From JBGPIK01 sp041484845 (lineage in GTDB: Bacteria > Desulfobacterota > Binatia > UBA9968), in contig JBGPIK010000166.1 of assembly GCA_041484845.1 (NCBI GenBank), forward strand, positions 1 through 13,065: 13,065 nt of DNA, given 5' to 3'. The notes below the pieces were generated by a model. It was not told the DNA's origin. It made no database searches and was given only the letters and a program-made list of their open reading frames with translations. Made by a program: the position numbers and the translations under genes. This document shows, piece by piece, positions 1 to 4,765 of the stretch (position 1 is its first letter; every line of letters begins with the position of its first letter).

Positions 1-221
1 AGTCTCAGCAGTCCCTGCTGCTGGAGTTGTTCCAGCAGCAAGCGGCACTCGTGGTTTTTCAGCCGGCCATTGGGCCGTTTCCAATCCAACCACTCGCAGA
101 TCGTACGCGAGATTTCGGTGATCCCCAGTCCGGCATAGTCGGTTGCGGCCTGACGCATGAGGGCCAACTCATCGGACGAAAAATGGCGCCCGCAAAACGT
201 GATGGTCGTCAGATCGTTCAT
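1..221 (-). CDS. DUF4338 / DruA-like protein, N-terminal part, cut by the window edge
   Basis: Reading down from an ATG at 221-219, the minus strand stays open for 73 codons to the window edge. The protein begins MNDLTTITFCGRHFSSDELA and later contains TEISRTICEWLDWKRPNGRL and KNHECRLLLEQL. This pattern (CGR.F, then 'WLDWKRPNG.LKNHECR.LLE.L') is typical of the N-terminus of DUF4338 proteins. That family includes DruA of the Druantia anti-phage system and many copies carried by transposon-like elements. I see no Shine-Dalgarno sequence upstream; the start was chosen because the family motif follows directly. The gene is divergent from the IS630 remnant that begins 26 bases away. Whether it is a defence gene or a mobile-element passenger cannot be decided, because the rest lies outside the window. 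Family recognition is from memory of the motif, not a search. Confidence 0.68.
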   Translation of the reverse strand, partial: MNDLTTITFCGRHFSSDELALMRQAATDYAGLGITEISRTICEWLDWKRPNGRLKNHECRLLLEQLQQQGLLR

Positions 222-247
222 GAGACGTCAGAAGACTCGAGCGCCGC

Positions 248-925
248 ATGGCAGTGGAAGCCCTGAGCCAAGGGGAGGTAGCTTCAGATGTGGCTCGAGT
301 CATGAAGGTTCCACGAAGAACGCTGTTCAATTGGATAGCTCGCTACCGGCATGGAGGCGAGCATGCCTTGCAGGACCGCCACAAGAGCGGGCGGCCACGA
401 AAGGCTGAGGCGAAAGTGCTGCAATGGCTTTACGACGCGATTACGCTGGGCGACCCGCGGCAATATCAATTGCCGTATTGCCTGTGGACGCTAGCGATCG
501 TGCGGCCATTGTTGAAGCAGAAGCATGGCGTGGAAATGAGCAAAAGTGGAGTGAGCCGCCTGCTCAAGCATTTGGGGCTGAACCCTCAGCGGCCGATTTA
601 CCGGAGCTACAAGTGCGATCCCGAGGAGATGAAGAACTACCTCGATAAGACGTTTCCCGGCTTGCGGGCCAAAGCGCGTCGAATAGGGGCCGCGATCTAC
701 TTTGTCGATGAGGCGTCGGTCCGCTCCGACGCTCATCGCGGAACGACCTGGGGCAAGATCGGGCAGACGCCACAGGTCGACGACAGCGGCGACCGCTTCA
801 GCATCCGGCTCATCAGCGCGGTCAGCCCGCGTGCGGACATGAAGTTCAGCAGCTTCACAGGCAGAATGAACGGCATCCGTTTTGTGAGCTTTCTCAACAA
901 GCTCCATGCCAAAGCTGTCTTCTAG
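248..925 (+). pseudogene. IS630-family transposase, C-terminally truncated
   Basis: The 225 residues match the front part of an IS630/Tc1-mariner-like DDE transposase. A helix-turn-helix lies at about residues 10-33 (SDVARVMKVPRRTLFNWIAR) and is followed by the basic GRPRK linker. A second winged-helix-like segment at about 85-115 contains SGVSRLLKHLGL. The DDE_3 catalytic domain opens at about 148 with YFVDEASVRSDAHRGTTW, where D154 is the expected first catalytic acidic residue. Family members are usually about 330-360 residues. Here the frame ends at 225, before the second Asp ('DGHP.H' region) and the last Glu/Asp, so the enzyme should be inactive. The N-terminus is also short: the codons just upstream (224-247) still read like transposase sequence but are closed by a TGA at 221-223. 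No terminal inverted repeats were found, so the element is a remnant at both ends. Confidence 0.85.
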
Positions 926-949
926 TACATATACTTATGCAACAATTGA

Positions 950-1144
950 TATCGTGGAGATGAAGTCGCGGGGAGCGGAGTTCGTTCAGCTCTAAACCAA
1001 TACTTTGGATTCTTGCGCCGTTCAAATATGACAGAATGGGGAAGTGGACGCGACGGATATTTGTGTACAAATGTTTCCGTACAGGCATATACGCTGCTTC
1101 TTGGATCATTAAAAAAAGAGTGGGGACGCTATTTGGATGTGTGA
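950..1144 (+). pseudogene. open fragment of unknown origin, possible gene remnant
   Basis: Between a TGA at 947-949 and a TGA at 1142-1144 there are 64 open codons with protein-like composition, including SGVRSALNQYFGFLRRS and GRDGYLCTNVSVQAYTLLLG. The only ATG is internal (at MTEW). It has no ribosome site and would leave 38 residues. The pattern 'R.GYLCTN..V.A...LLG.L' faintly recalls the C-terminal part of DGQHR-type proteins (DndB-like), but this is an impression only. The fragment sits directly after the break in the IS630 transposase, which fits a truncated gene left at a recombination junction. It could also be a chance open frame. Confidence 0.3.
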
Positions 1145-1324
1145 AGAAGCGCTGTTCCACGCGAATGCAATCCAGTTTTGCGGATGTTCCATTGGTCACA
1201 GCTGTATAAGAGCTAAAAGCGGACCCCTTTGTTGACCCCCGTTTTTTGGCCTTCGCGTGCTCAAGGCGTGCCACCCCGCCGACGGCGCGGCCCGGTAAAT
1301 CTGAAAGGTCGCCACGCTGGTCAC
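1145..1324. other. intergenic stretch without a supported gene
   Basis: I find no convincing coding frame, RNA gene or strong repeat. A minus-strand open frame spans roughly 894-1328 but has no recognisable domain, no ribosome site and a non-ATG start, and it runs antisense to the transposase end. The stretch near 1219-1250 has runs of C and T (GTTGACCCCCGTTTTTTGG) that could be the decayed end of an insertion sequence. This is not demonstrable here. Confidence 0.4.
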
Positions 1325-1516
1325 TCAACCGGGGCCACGCAACGCCGGCAGAAGGAAGGTCCAGATCAATACCGCGGCACCAGTCAAAATCACGCCCGCC
1401 ACCATGGCCCAGGTCAAATGCATAGAACTAAGGTACTTTCCCCGCGTGGGGTGCTTGTGCTCCTCTTTCTTTTGTTCCCGCTCTTGTCGATGGGACAGAT
1501 CGTGTTCGTGACTCAT
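1325..1516 (-). CDS. small single-span membrane protein of unknown function
   Basis: This 63-residue protein has a charged, histidine-rich N-terminus (MSHEHDLSHRQEREQKKEEH) and then one hydrophobic segment at about residues 34-57 (LTWAMVAGVILTGAAVLIWT...) with a short polar tail. The start is well supported: AAGGAGA lies at 1527-1521 on the minus strand, four bases before the ATG. The layout matches small bacterial inner-membrane proteins with a cytoplasmic charged head, but I cannot name a family. It lies downstream of, and on the same strand as, the chain of small genes ending at 1693, with about 175 bases between. It has its own ribosome site, so it may be translated independently. His/Glu richness could suggest metal binding, but that is speculation. 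Confidence 0.7.
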   Translation of the reverse strand: MSHEHDLSHRQEREQKKEEHKHPTRGKYLSSMHLTWAMVAGVILTGAAVLIWTFLLPALRGPG

Positions 1517-1641
1517 ATCGTCTCCTTATTCCTGGCGCCCCTCTGATCGTCTGGCGGGACCATCTTATTCACGGCAGGGGCATCCCCAATGGTGTGCGGA
1601 CGCCTACCGCGACTCCGCCTCCGCCGCCGAACATTTGATTT

Positions 1642-1682
1642 GAGCGGCCGACCGGAGGCCGTAGGCCGGAGGCGGTCCGCTC
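1642..1682. repeat. GC-rich stem-loop
   Basis: GAGCGG (1642-1647) pairs with CCGCTC (1677-1682), ACCG (1651-1654) with CGGT (1673-1676), and GGCC (1657-1660) with GGCC (1664-1667) around a GTA loop. The result is a long imperfect hairpin. No run of U follows on either strand, so it is not a canonical intrinsic terminator. It lies between the 59-residue gene and the small membrane-protein gene and could attenuate or stabilise a shared transcript, or be a REP-like repeat. Confidence 0.6.
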
Positions 1683-1692
1683 GATGGAAGGT

Positions 1693-1872
1693 TTAGGCCC
1701 CATCTCGCTTTGGCTCTAGCGAACTCGAACTTGCCCTTTTGTAGATTGGGAGCGGACTGTTTGGAGACTCGATAGCGAGATCATCAAGCCTCTTTCTGAC
1801 TTCCGGCGGAGGCACCGGGGTCAGTACGCCGGGGCCGGTCCTAACAATCACTCCAGTCTCCTCTTTGTCCAT
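1693..1872 (-). CDS. 59-residue protein of unknown function, last of the small-gene chain
   Basis: ATG at 1872-1870 opens 59 codons to a TAA at 1695-1693. The protein starts MDKEETGVIVRTGPGVLTPV and continues PPPEVRKRLDDLAIESPNS before a polar Ser/Lys-rich tail. It begins six bases after the stop of the 46-residue ORF. With no Shine-Dalgarno sequence visible, translational coupling is likely. Composition (charged, proline-rich, with a short helix-like PEVRKRLDDLA) is protein-like. A stretch at 3010-3041 resembles its codons 8-18 with a three-base, in-frame gap, which supports a real coding history. I do not recognise the family. Its position behind a toxin-antitoxin pair suggests an accessory role, but that is inference. 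Confidence 0.5.
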   Translation of the reverse strand: MDKEETGVIVRTGPGVLTPVPPPEVRKRLDDLAIESPNSPLPIYKRASSSSLEPKRDGA

Positions 1873-1878
1873 TTCACA

Positions 1879-2019
1879 TCAACCGGATTCGTAATGTTCC
1901 AATTCCCAACTCACATCGATCAGCCGTGCTCCTAGCTCGTCTGAGACTTCGTACGTCGTTTCCCGCGGTAGTTTGCAAATGAACTCGGTTTTCCGAACCC
2001 GCCAATCAATATTTTTCAG
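1879..2019 (-). CDS. 46-residue ORF with a non-ATG start, paralogue of the N-terminus of the SnoaL-like protein
   Basis: The frame reads LKNIDWRVRKTEFICKLPRE, then TTYEVSDELGARLIDVSWEL and EHYESG, then TGA at 1881-1879. It is clearly related to residues 1-36 of the protein at 5317-5769: 22 of 36 residues are identical, including EFIC, LPR, TTYEV and RLIDV. The DNA is also closely similar. Where that relative starts with GTG, this copy has CTG at 2019-2017. No ATG, GTG or TTG precedes it in frame before a TAA about 20 codons upstream. It therefore either uses CTG, or has lost its start and is a remnant. It overlaps the end of the 89-residue gene by 14 bases and is followed six bases later by the 59-residue gene. 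Function unknown. Confidence 0.5.
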   Translation of the reverse strand: MKNIDWRVRKTEFICKLPRETTYEVSDELGARLIDVSWELEHYESG

Positions 2020-2275
2020 TTGGTCGGCAAAACGTGACGGCGCCGAGCTTGCCCCTGCAAGCGCTCTTTATCCTGCGCGGGCGAGGTTTCAGACGAGATG
2101 ATTTTCTCGCGAGTTCGAGTAAGTCATTAAGTGTTTGATTGACGATGGCTGAGCTGGGAAATGCTTTTGCGACCTTCGGTTCAAGGACCACGACGTTCGA
2201 TCCTGCTACGACCCGCTGATAGAACTTTCCTCGTTCAAGCTTCTTAAAGTCCGAACCTTTGTATTGCGCACGCAT
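2006..2275 (-). CDS. 89-residue protein of an uncharacterised family, possibly antitoxin-like
   Basis: The ATG at 2275-2273 gives MRAQYKGSDFKKLERGKFYQ followed by AGSNVVVLEPKVAKAFPSS and VNQTLNDLLELARKS. The layout is an 'MR.(E/Q)Y' start, 'RGK', 'G(S/T)NVVVL(E/D)P.VA..FP.S..VN..L..L'. It recurs in a widespread small-protein family in cyanobacteria and proteobacteria that I know only as hypothetical and often toxin-antitoxin associated. An upstream in-frame TTG at 2314 would overlap the toxin gene, but the family normally starts at MRxxY, so I chose 2275. That leaves a 20-base gap after the toxin stop. The C-terminus is basic (RLKPRPRRIKSACRGK), consistent with nucleic-acid contact but not proof of it. 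It lies third from the antitoxin in one transcription unit. It might be a further regulator or a chaperone of the toxin-antitoxin module. Confidence 0.65.
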   Translation of the reverse strand: MRAQYKGSDFKKLERGKFYQRVVAGSNVVVLEPKVAKAFPSSAIVNQTLNDLLELARKSSRLKPRPRRIKSACRGKLGAVTFCRPTEKY

Positions 2276-2295
2276 CTTGACTCGACGAGATAGAA

Positions 2296-2592
2296 CTATA
2301 GTCGTCTCCTCCAAATTTCTGGATGGCGGCGCCCATGGAACACCGCCAACACCACGAGCGCATCGGCTCTAGTCCTGAAGAAAACGGAATAAGGAAAGCG
2401 TCTGGTTACCCCCTTACGTACATCACCGGCCACAATGGGGTATCGTTCTGGATGGGCCGCGGCTCTTGAGACAAGATCATCGATCTCCTGCAAAAACTCT
2501 TCTCCAAGCCCCTGGCGCTGATGGTTGTACCAAATCGCGGCTTTTTCGAATTCCATCTGAGCCGCAGCGCGAAAAACAACCCGCAAGCTCAT
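2296..2592 (-). CDS. RelE/ParE-family toxin of a type II toxin-antitoxin pair
   Basis: This 98-residue protein has the ParE/RelE superfamily fold signature. An N-terminal strand (LRVVFRAAAQMEFEKAA) is followed by the helical hairpin AIWYNHQRQGLGEEFLQEID and HPERYPIV. The C-terminal strands read RRFPYSVFFR and ALVVLAVFHGRRHPEIW. RRFPY and FHGRRHP are characteristic of ParE-like toxins that pair with PF09720 antitoxins. Members act on DNA gyrase (ParE) or on ribosome-bound mRNA (RelE); the sequence alone does not decide which. The gene starts inside the last codons of the antitoxin gene (4-base ATGA overlap), the usual arrangement for coupled expression. Length and motifs are complete, so it looks functional. 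Confidence 0.88.
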   Translation of the reverse strand: MSLRVVFRAAAQMEFEKAAIWYNHQRQGLGEEFLQEIDDLVSRAAAHPERYPIVAGDVRKGVTRRFPYSVFFRTRADALVVLAVFHGRRHPEIWRRRL

Positions 2593-2819
2593 CGCGCGAG
2601 GCGCGCTCGTAGCGATCGCTTAACATCGTCCCACGGAATCACGTCGTCGGGAAAAGCATCGTCATCCGCCACCCGACGGTCAAGCTCTGCGCGTTGAGCA
2701 TCGGTCAGTGGAAACTTCGCTCCGTCGGCGCAAATGCTCGCCCAAATTTCCTCGACTAACGCCAAACGCTCATCAATATTCAGCCGGTCGATGCCAAGAG
2801 ATTTTGCGGTTACCGCCAT
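2589..2819 (-). CDS. antitoxin of the addiction-module type (PF09720-like)
   Basis: The 76-residue protein carries the hallmarks of the 'putative addiction module component' family. These are LNIDERLALVEEIWASICAD near the start, then the LTDAQRAELDRRVADDD helix and a PDDVIPWDDVKRSLRAR end, close to the usual 'PW.EVK..L'. Such proteins neutralise the neighbouring ParE-like toxin and commonly autoregulate the operon. GGAGG lies at 2833-2829, nine bases before the ATG at 2819. The antitoxin precedes the toxin, as is usual. Family length is typically 65-80 residues, so it appears complete. Confidence 0.88.
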   Translation of the reverse strand: MAVTAKSLGIDRLNIDERLALVEEIWASICADGAKFPLTDAQRAELDRRVADDDAFPDDVIPWDDVKRSLRARLAR

Positions 2820-2840
2820 AAATGCTTGCCTCCGAGTTTT

Positions 2841-2942
2841 CTAGTTGTCATCAATTTCAGCCACGAGCTTTTTGACTTTTTTCTCTGTGGCTGGCGGCCA
2901 GCGGTTTAATCTCGCAGCCAACTTTTCGGCAATTGCGCTCAT
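2841..2942 (-). CDS. 33-residue ORF upstream of the antitoxin gene
   Basis: ATG at 2942-2940 opens a small frame beginning MSAIAEKLAARLNRWPPATE and ending KKVKKLVAEIDDN, then TAG 21 bases before the antitoxin start. It reads like an amphipathic helix followed by the 'WPP...KV..LV.EID' pattern seen at the start of some small antitoxin-type proteins. The same frame stays open upstream for about 40 more codons (to a TGA near 3060) without a usable start. It may therefore be the C-terminus of a longer decayed gene. There is no Shine-Dalgarno sequence. It could be a leader peptide, a remnant or a chance frame. Confidence 0.3.
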   Translation of the reverse strand: MSAIAEKLAARLNRWPPATEKKVKKLVAEIDDN

Positions 2943-3063
2943 AACGTGAGATATCGTACTTAGAAATGCCTCGTCGGTCAACTTAGCGTAGAGTGGTGTG
3001 AGGCGGGTTCCGAGGTCAGTTCCGGGCCAGGCATAACAATCGTAACGCGCTGCGTGGTGAGTT

Positions 3064-3231
3064 GATCACCTTATCCGATCGCGCAAGCAGAATCGGCGGG
3101 ATTGCAAGACCGATCTGCTTGGCGGTCGTTAGATTGATGATCGGCTCGAATTTCGTCGGCTGCTTCACCGGGAGATCGCCAGGCTTGGCACCTTTTCGAA
3201 TGTTATCCAAATACTTAGCGGCGAGCCGGCT
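3064..3231 (-). pseudogene. C-terminal fragment of a PF04392-type ABC substrate-binding protein
   Basis: The frame encodes SRLAAKYLDNIRKGAKPGDL, PVKQPTKFEPIINLTTAKQI and GLAIPPILLARSDKVI. This matches the C-terminus of the 'ABC-type uncharacterized transport system, periplasmic component' family (PF04392). Those proteins almost always end 'A..YVDKILKGAKP.DLPVEQPTKFEL.INLKTAKALGLTIPP.LLARADEVIE'. Here the family end is overrun (no stop after DKVI; the frame runs on to about 3016). Upstream the frame has no family sequence and meets a stop near 3290. About 56 codons of a roughly 320-codon gene remain. A TTG at 3210 is not a genuine start. This is a clear relic. Confidence 0.85.
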
Positions 3232-3281
3232 TTGGTTATTAACTTTTGTAAATCCGCGACGTCTAACCGTTGAGAGGGAGT

Positions 3282-3298
3282 CGGTTTAGGGTAAACCG
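3282..3298 (+). promoter_or_regulatory. hairpin directly abutting the start codon at 3299
   Basis: CGGTTTA (3282-3288), GGG loop, TAAACCG (3292-3298) is a perfect 7-bp inverted repeat whose last base touches the ATG at 3299. In the mRNA this would place a small hairpin over the ribosome landing site. The only purine-rich candidate for ribosome binding nearby, besides the loop, is GAGAGGGAG at 3272-3280. It could control translation of the exported protein, or be a DNA operator. The structure is seen directly; its role is inferred. Confidence 0.45.
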
Positions 3299-3607
3299 AT
3301 GAAAGAACTTACAACAATAATTTTTGCCTTTATGCTGCTTTTGCCGTCTATGAGTTGTGGATGGGGTCCGTGGGATTATCCAGGTCCAGTGCCTCGGCAG
3401 GGGTATCACGGTCGGGGATATGGATATCCGAGACCATACCCCTATCCAGATTACGATCATGACGAATACAGTGACAGTGACGCCGCTATTCTAGGAGCTG
3501 TTTTGGGAACAGCGGCGGTAATTGGTACGGTGCTTGTCGTAGATGCGATTCGTAATCAACCTGCGCCGCAACCAGCTCCTCCACCCGCTCCGAGGCTCAA
3601 CCCGTAG
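3299..3607 (+). CDS. small exported Tyr/Gly/Pro-rich protein of unknown function
   Basis: The 102-residue protein starts with a signal peptide (MKELTTIIFAFMLLLPSMSC), with C20 as a possible but non-canonical lipobox cysteine (SMSC). A mature region rich in Gly, Tyr and Pro follows (residues about 21-58, such as GYHGRGYGYPRPYPYP). A small-residue hydrophobic stretch at about 62-85 (AAILGAVLGTAAVIGTVLVV) resembles a glycine-zipper membrane segment, and the tail is proline-rich (PAPQPAPPPAP). Many bacteria have such small envelope proteins, often induced under stress. I cannot assign a function. No strong Shine-Dalgarno sequence is present and the start is overlapped by a perfect hairpin just upstream. 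The next plus-strand gene encodes another tyrosine-rich exported protein. Confidence 0.65.
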   Translation: MKELTTIIFAFMLLLPSMSCGWGPWDYPGPVPRQGYHGRGYGYPRPYPYPDYDHDEYSDSDAAILGAVLGTAAVIGTVLVVDAIRNQPAPQPAPPPAPRLNP

Positions 3608-3871
3608 TCTCAAGGATATCAATGTAACTGCACAAAGCAGGTTGATTCCTCACTGATGTGCCGGACTACAAACCGCCTTGTTACGACACCTTGCGTCGCA
3701 GGTTCGAACTGTAGGGCGCAACAGACAAATCGCTGTGGCGACGCGCGATCGCTCGCCAGGCAGGGTGTGGATTCGTAGGCCAATGATATAGTTTCAGTAT
3801 ATTTAGCCGCCGCCCGGGGGATTAATGGCGTTGCGTAATCTCATATCTGGGTAGGGCAAAACTTTCTGAAC
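3608..3871. other. intergenic region between the two exported-protein genes
   Basis: No coding frame is supported. TGGCGA (3736-3741) and TCGCCA (3753-3758) form a hairpin around a loop that itself contains the palindrome GCGATCGC. It may act on the upstream or downstream message; no U-run follows. A T-arm-like GGTTCGAAC at about 3701-3709 does not belong to a foldable tRNA. An AT-rich segment near 3783-3805 could hold the promoter of the next gene, but no clear -35/-10 pair stands out. Confidence 0.4.
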
Positions 3872-3883
3872 AAGGAGGATGCC

Positions 3884-4246
3884 ATGAAACGACAAGGGAC
3901 AACTCTGGGTGTCGTTGCCGCGGTGCTTCTGATGTTCTGTTCGGGGTGTCTGGTCGCGGAAAGGCCAGGATACGGTGGTCGGCAAACGTACTATTACTAC
4001 CCTGATCAAGAAGTCTATTATTACCCAAGAGTTCAGAGGTATTACTGGCGTGACCGTGACGAGTGGAGAAATGGGCCTCAGCCTCCTTCGCGATTTACTT
4101 TGAGCGACCGTCAGAGGGTAGGGATCGAATCGGATCATGACCCGCATACCGAGCACGAAAGAATCAAAAAGCAGTACCCGCCCGGGCACTATGACAGACA
4201 AGATCAGCAACAGCAGAGGAACGACGACCGAAGGGACAACAGATAG
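3884..4246 (+). CDS. exported lipoprotein-like Tyr-rich protein of a conserved hypothetical family
   Basis: The protein is 120 residues. It has a signal peptide (MKRQGTTLGVVAAVLLMFCS) with a likely lipidation cysteine at C22 (CSGC), then YYYYPDQEVYYYPRVQRYYW. The pattern W...EWRNGPQPPSRFTLSD, then V.IE.D.DPH.EHERIKKQYPP follows. This 'YYYYP...YYP..Y.W...WR.....P........V.IE.D...P...H..I...YP' layout occurs in a family of exported hypothetical proteins in Geobacter-like and related bacteria. The family role is unknown to me; an envelope location is inferred. The last 20 residues are an Asp/Gln/Arg-rich, probably disordered tail. The start is very well supported by a full AAGGAGG at 3872-3878, five bases ahead of the ATG. 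Confidence 0.78.
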   Translation: MKRQGTTLGVVAAVLLMFCSGCLVAERPGYGGRQTYYYYPDQEVYYYPRVQRYYWRDRDEWRNGPQPPSRFTLSDRQRVGIESDHDPHTEHERIKKQYPPGHYDRQDQQQQRNDDRRDNR

Positions 4247-4312
4247 CGAAGGTACTACTGACGATATCCGGCGCCAATGGCCTGCGTCTACAAGCGAGTG
4301 AAAGGCCTCCTT

Positions 4313-4344
4313 CTCGGCGGGGCGGCCATCTGTCTGCCCCCGAG
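4313..4344. repeat. strong hairpin downstream of the exported-protein gene
   Basis: CTCGG (4313-4317) and GGGG (4319-4322) pair with the CCCC and CCGAG of 4337-4344, with one bulged C. The following bases are not T-rich. It could stabilise the 3' end of the message or act with a non-canonical terminator. It lies 67 bases after the stop codon at 4246. Confidence 0.45.
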
Positions 4345-4424
4345 CGTCTGAAGGGGACGGGACGGCGAGATTATCGCTTGCCTGTTCTCAGTGATATTGA
4401 ATCGTCGGAGAAATCAGTTCAATC

Positions 4425-4448
4425 GCTGCGGGTTTGATTCCCCGCAGC
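4425..4448. repeat. perfect 8-bp inverted repeat, part of a repeated motif
   Basis: GCTGCGGG (4425-4432) and CCCGCAGC (4441-4448) form a perfect stem with loop TTTGATTC. The sequence continues TTGCTGGGTAATGAGCTATTCC. A related stretch recurs at 4652-4676. The motif looks like a dispersed intergenic repeat and not a terminator, as no T-run follows. Confidence 0.6.
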
Positions 4449-4546
4449 TTGCTGGGTAATGAGCTATTCCAGACCTCTTAGAGTCCGTTATTCCGAAATG
4501 CTTCTATCGGGAATCCAGGCGGGACCGAACCTGGACCCCAGACCCA

Positions 4547-4583
4547 TTCGACGTGGCTCAGGATTGTGGTGAGCGCAGTCGAA
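4547..4583. repeat. nested palindrome, probable dispersed intergenic repeat
   Basis: TTCGAC (4547-4552) pairs with GTCGAA (4578-4583) and GCTCA (4556-4560) with TGAGC (4570-4574). The two stems are separated by symmetric three-base internal loops (GTG/GCA). The motif TTCGAC..GCTCA...GGTGAGC..GTCGAA resembles short interspersed repeats common in environmental bacterial genomes. A separate 6-bp inverted repeat (TCCAGG/CCTGGA) lies just upstream at about 4514-4534. Confidence 0.6.
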
Positions 4584-4651
4584 CCACGATTAAAACATTC
4601 GGGGGTGACGCCGTTGGGATAACATCTCACCGCTATGTTCTGATACCCTGT

Positions 4652-4676
4652 CAACTTGCTGCGGGGTAGTTCATTC
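4652..4676. repeat. partial second copy of the CTGCGGG repeat
   Basis: CAACTTGCTGCGGGGTAGTTCATTC resembles the downstream half of the first unit (CAGCTTGCTGGGTAATGAGCTATTCC at 4445-4470). It probably derives from the same repeat family by partial duplication or decay. The remainder of 4247-4765 holds no supported gene. Confidence 0.4.
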
Positions 4677-4765
4677 CTGGCATACCGCTTGTTTTTATTC
4701 CGTCACTTGCTCACTTTATCTGCCCACGTGATTTGCTAATGTCCAGCTAGGAACGGATATCGAAT

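Noticed and set aside
1219..1260. Possible insertion-sequence end (GTTGACCCCCGTTTTTTGG)
   Set aside because: It resembles some IS21-type ends only loosely, and no partner inverted repeat or transposase was found nearby.
894..1328. Minus-strand 144-codon open frame
   Set aside because: No domain, no ribosome site, non-ATG start, and it runs antisense across the transposase end; composition does not look like a real protein.
1569..1703. 44-codon minus-strand ORF (MGPKPSIERTASGL... MFGGGGGVAVGV) overlapping the end of the 59-residue gene
   Set aside because: It runs through the GC-rich hairpin at 1642-1682, which explains its low-complexity Gly/Arg/Pro content. It has no ribosome site and no recognisable similarity, though it could be a seventh member of the chain.
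2276..2314. Longer version of the 89-residue protein starting at TTG 2314
   Set aside because: It would overlap the toxin gene by 19 bases and add 13 residues not expected in the family, which normally starts MRxxY.
3690..3725. tRNA-like 3' part with GGTTCGAAC
   Set aside because: The T-arm stem has a mismatch, and no anticodon arm, D arm or acceptor pairing can be built around it.
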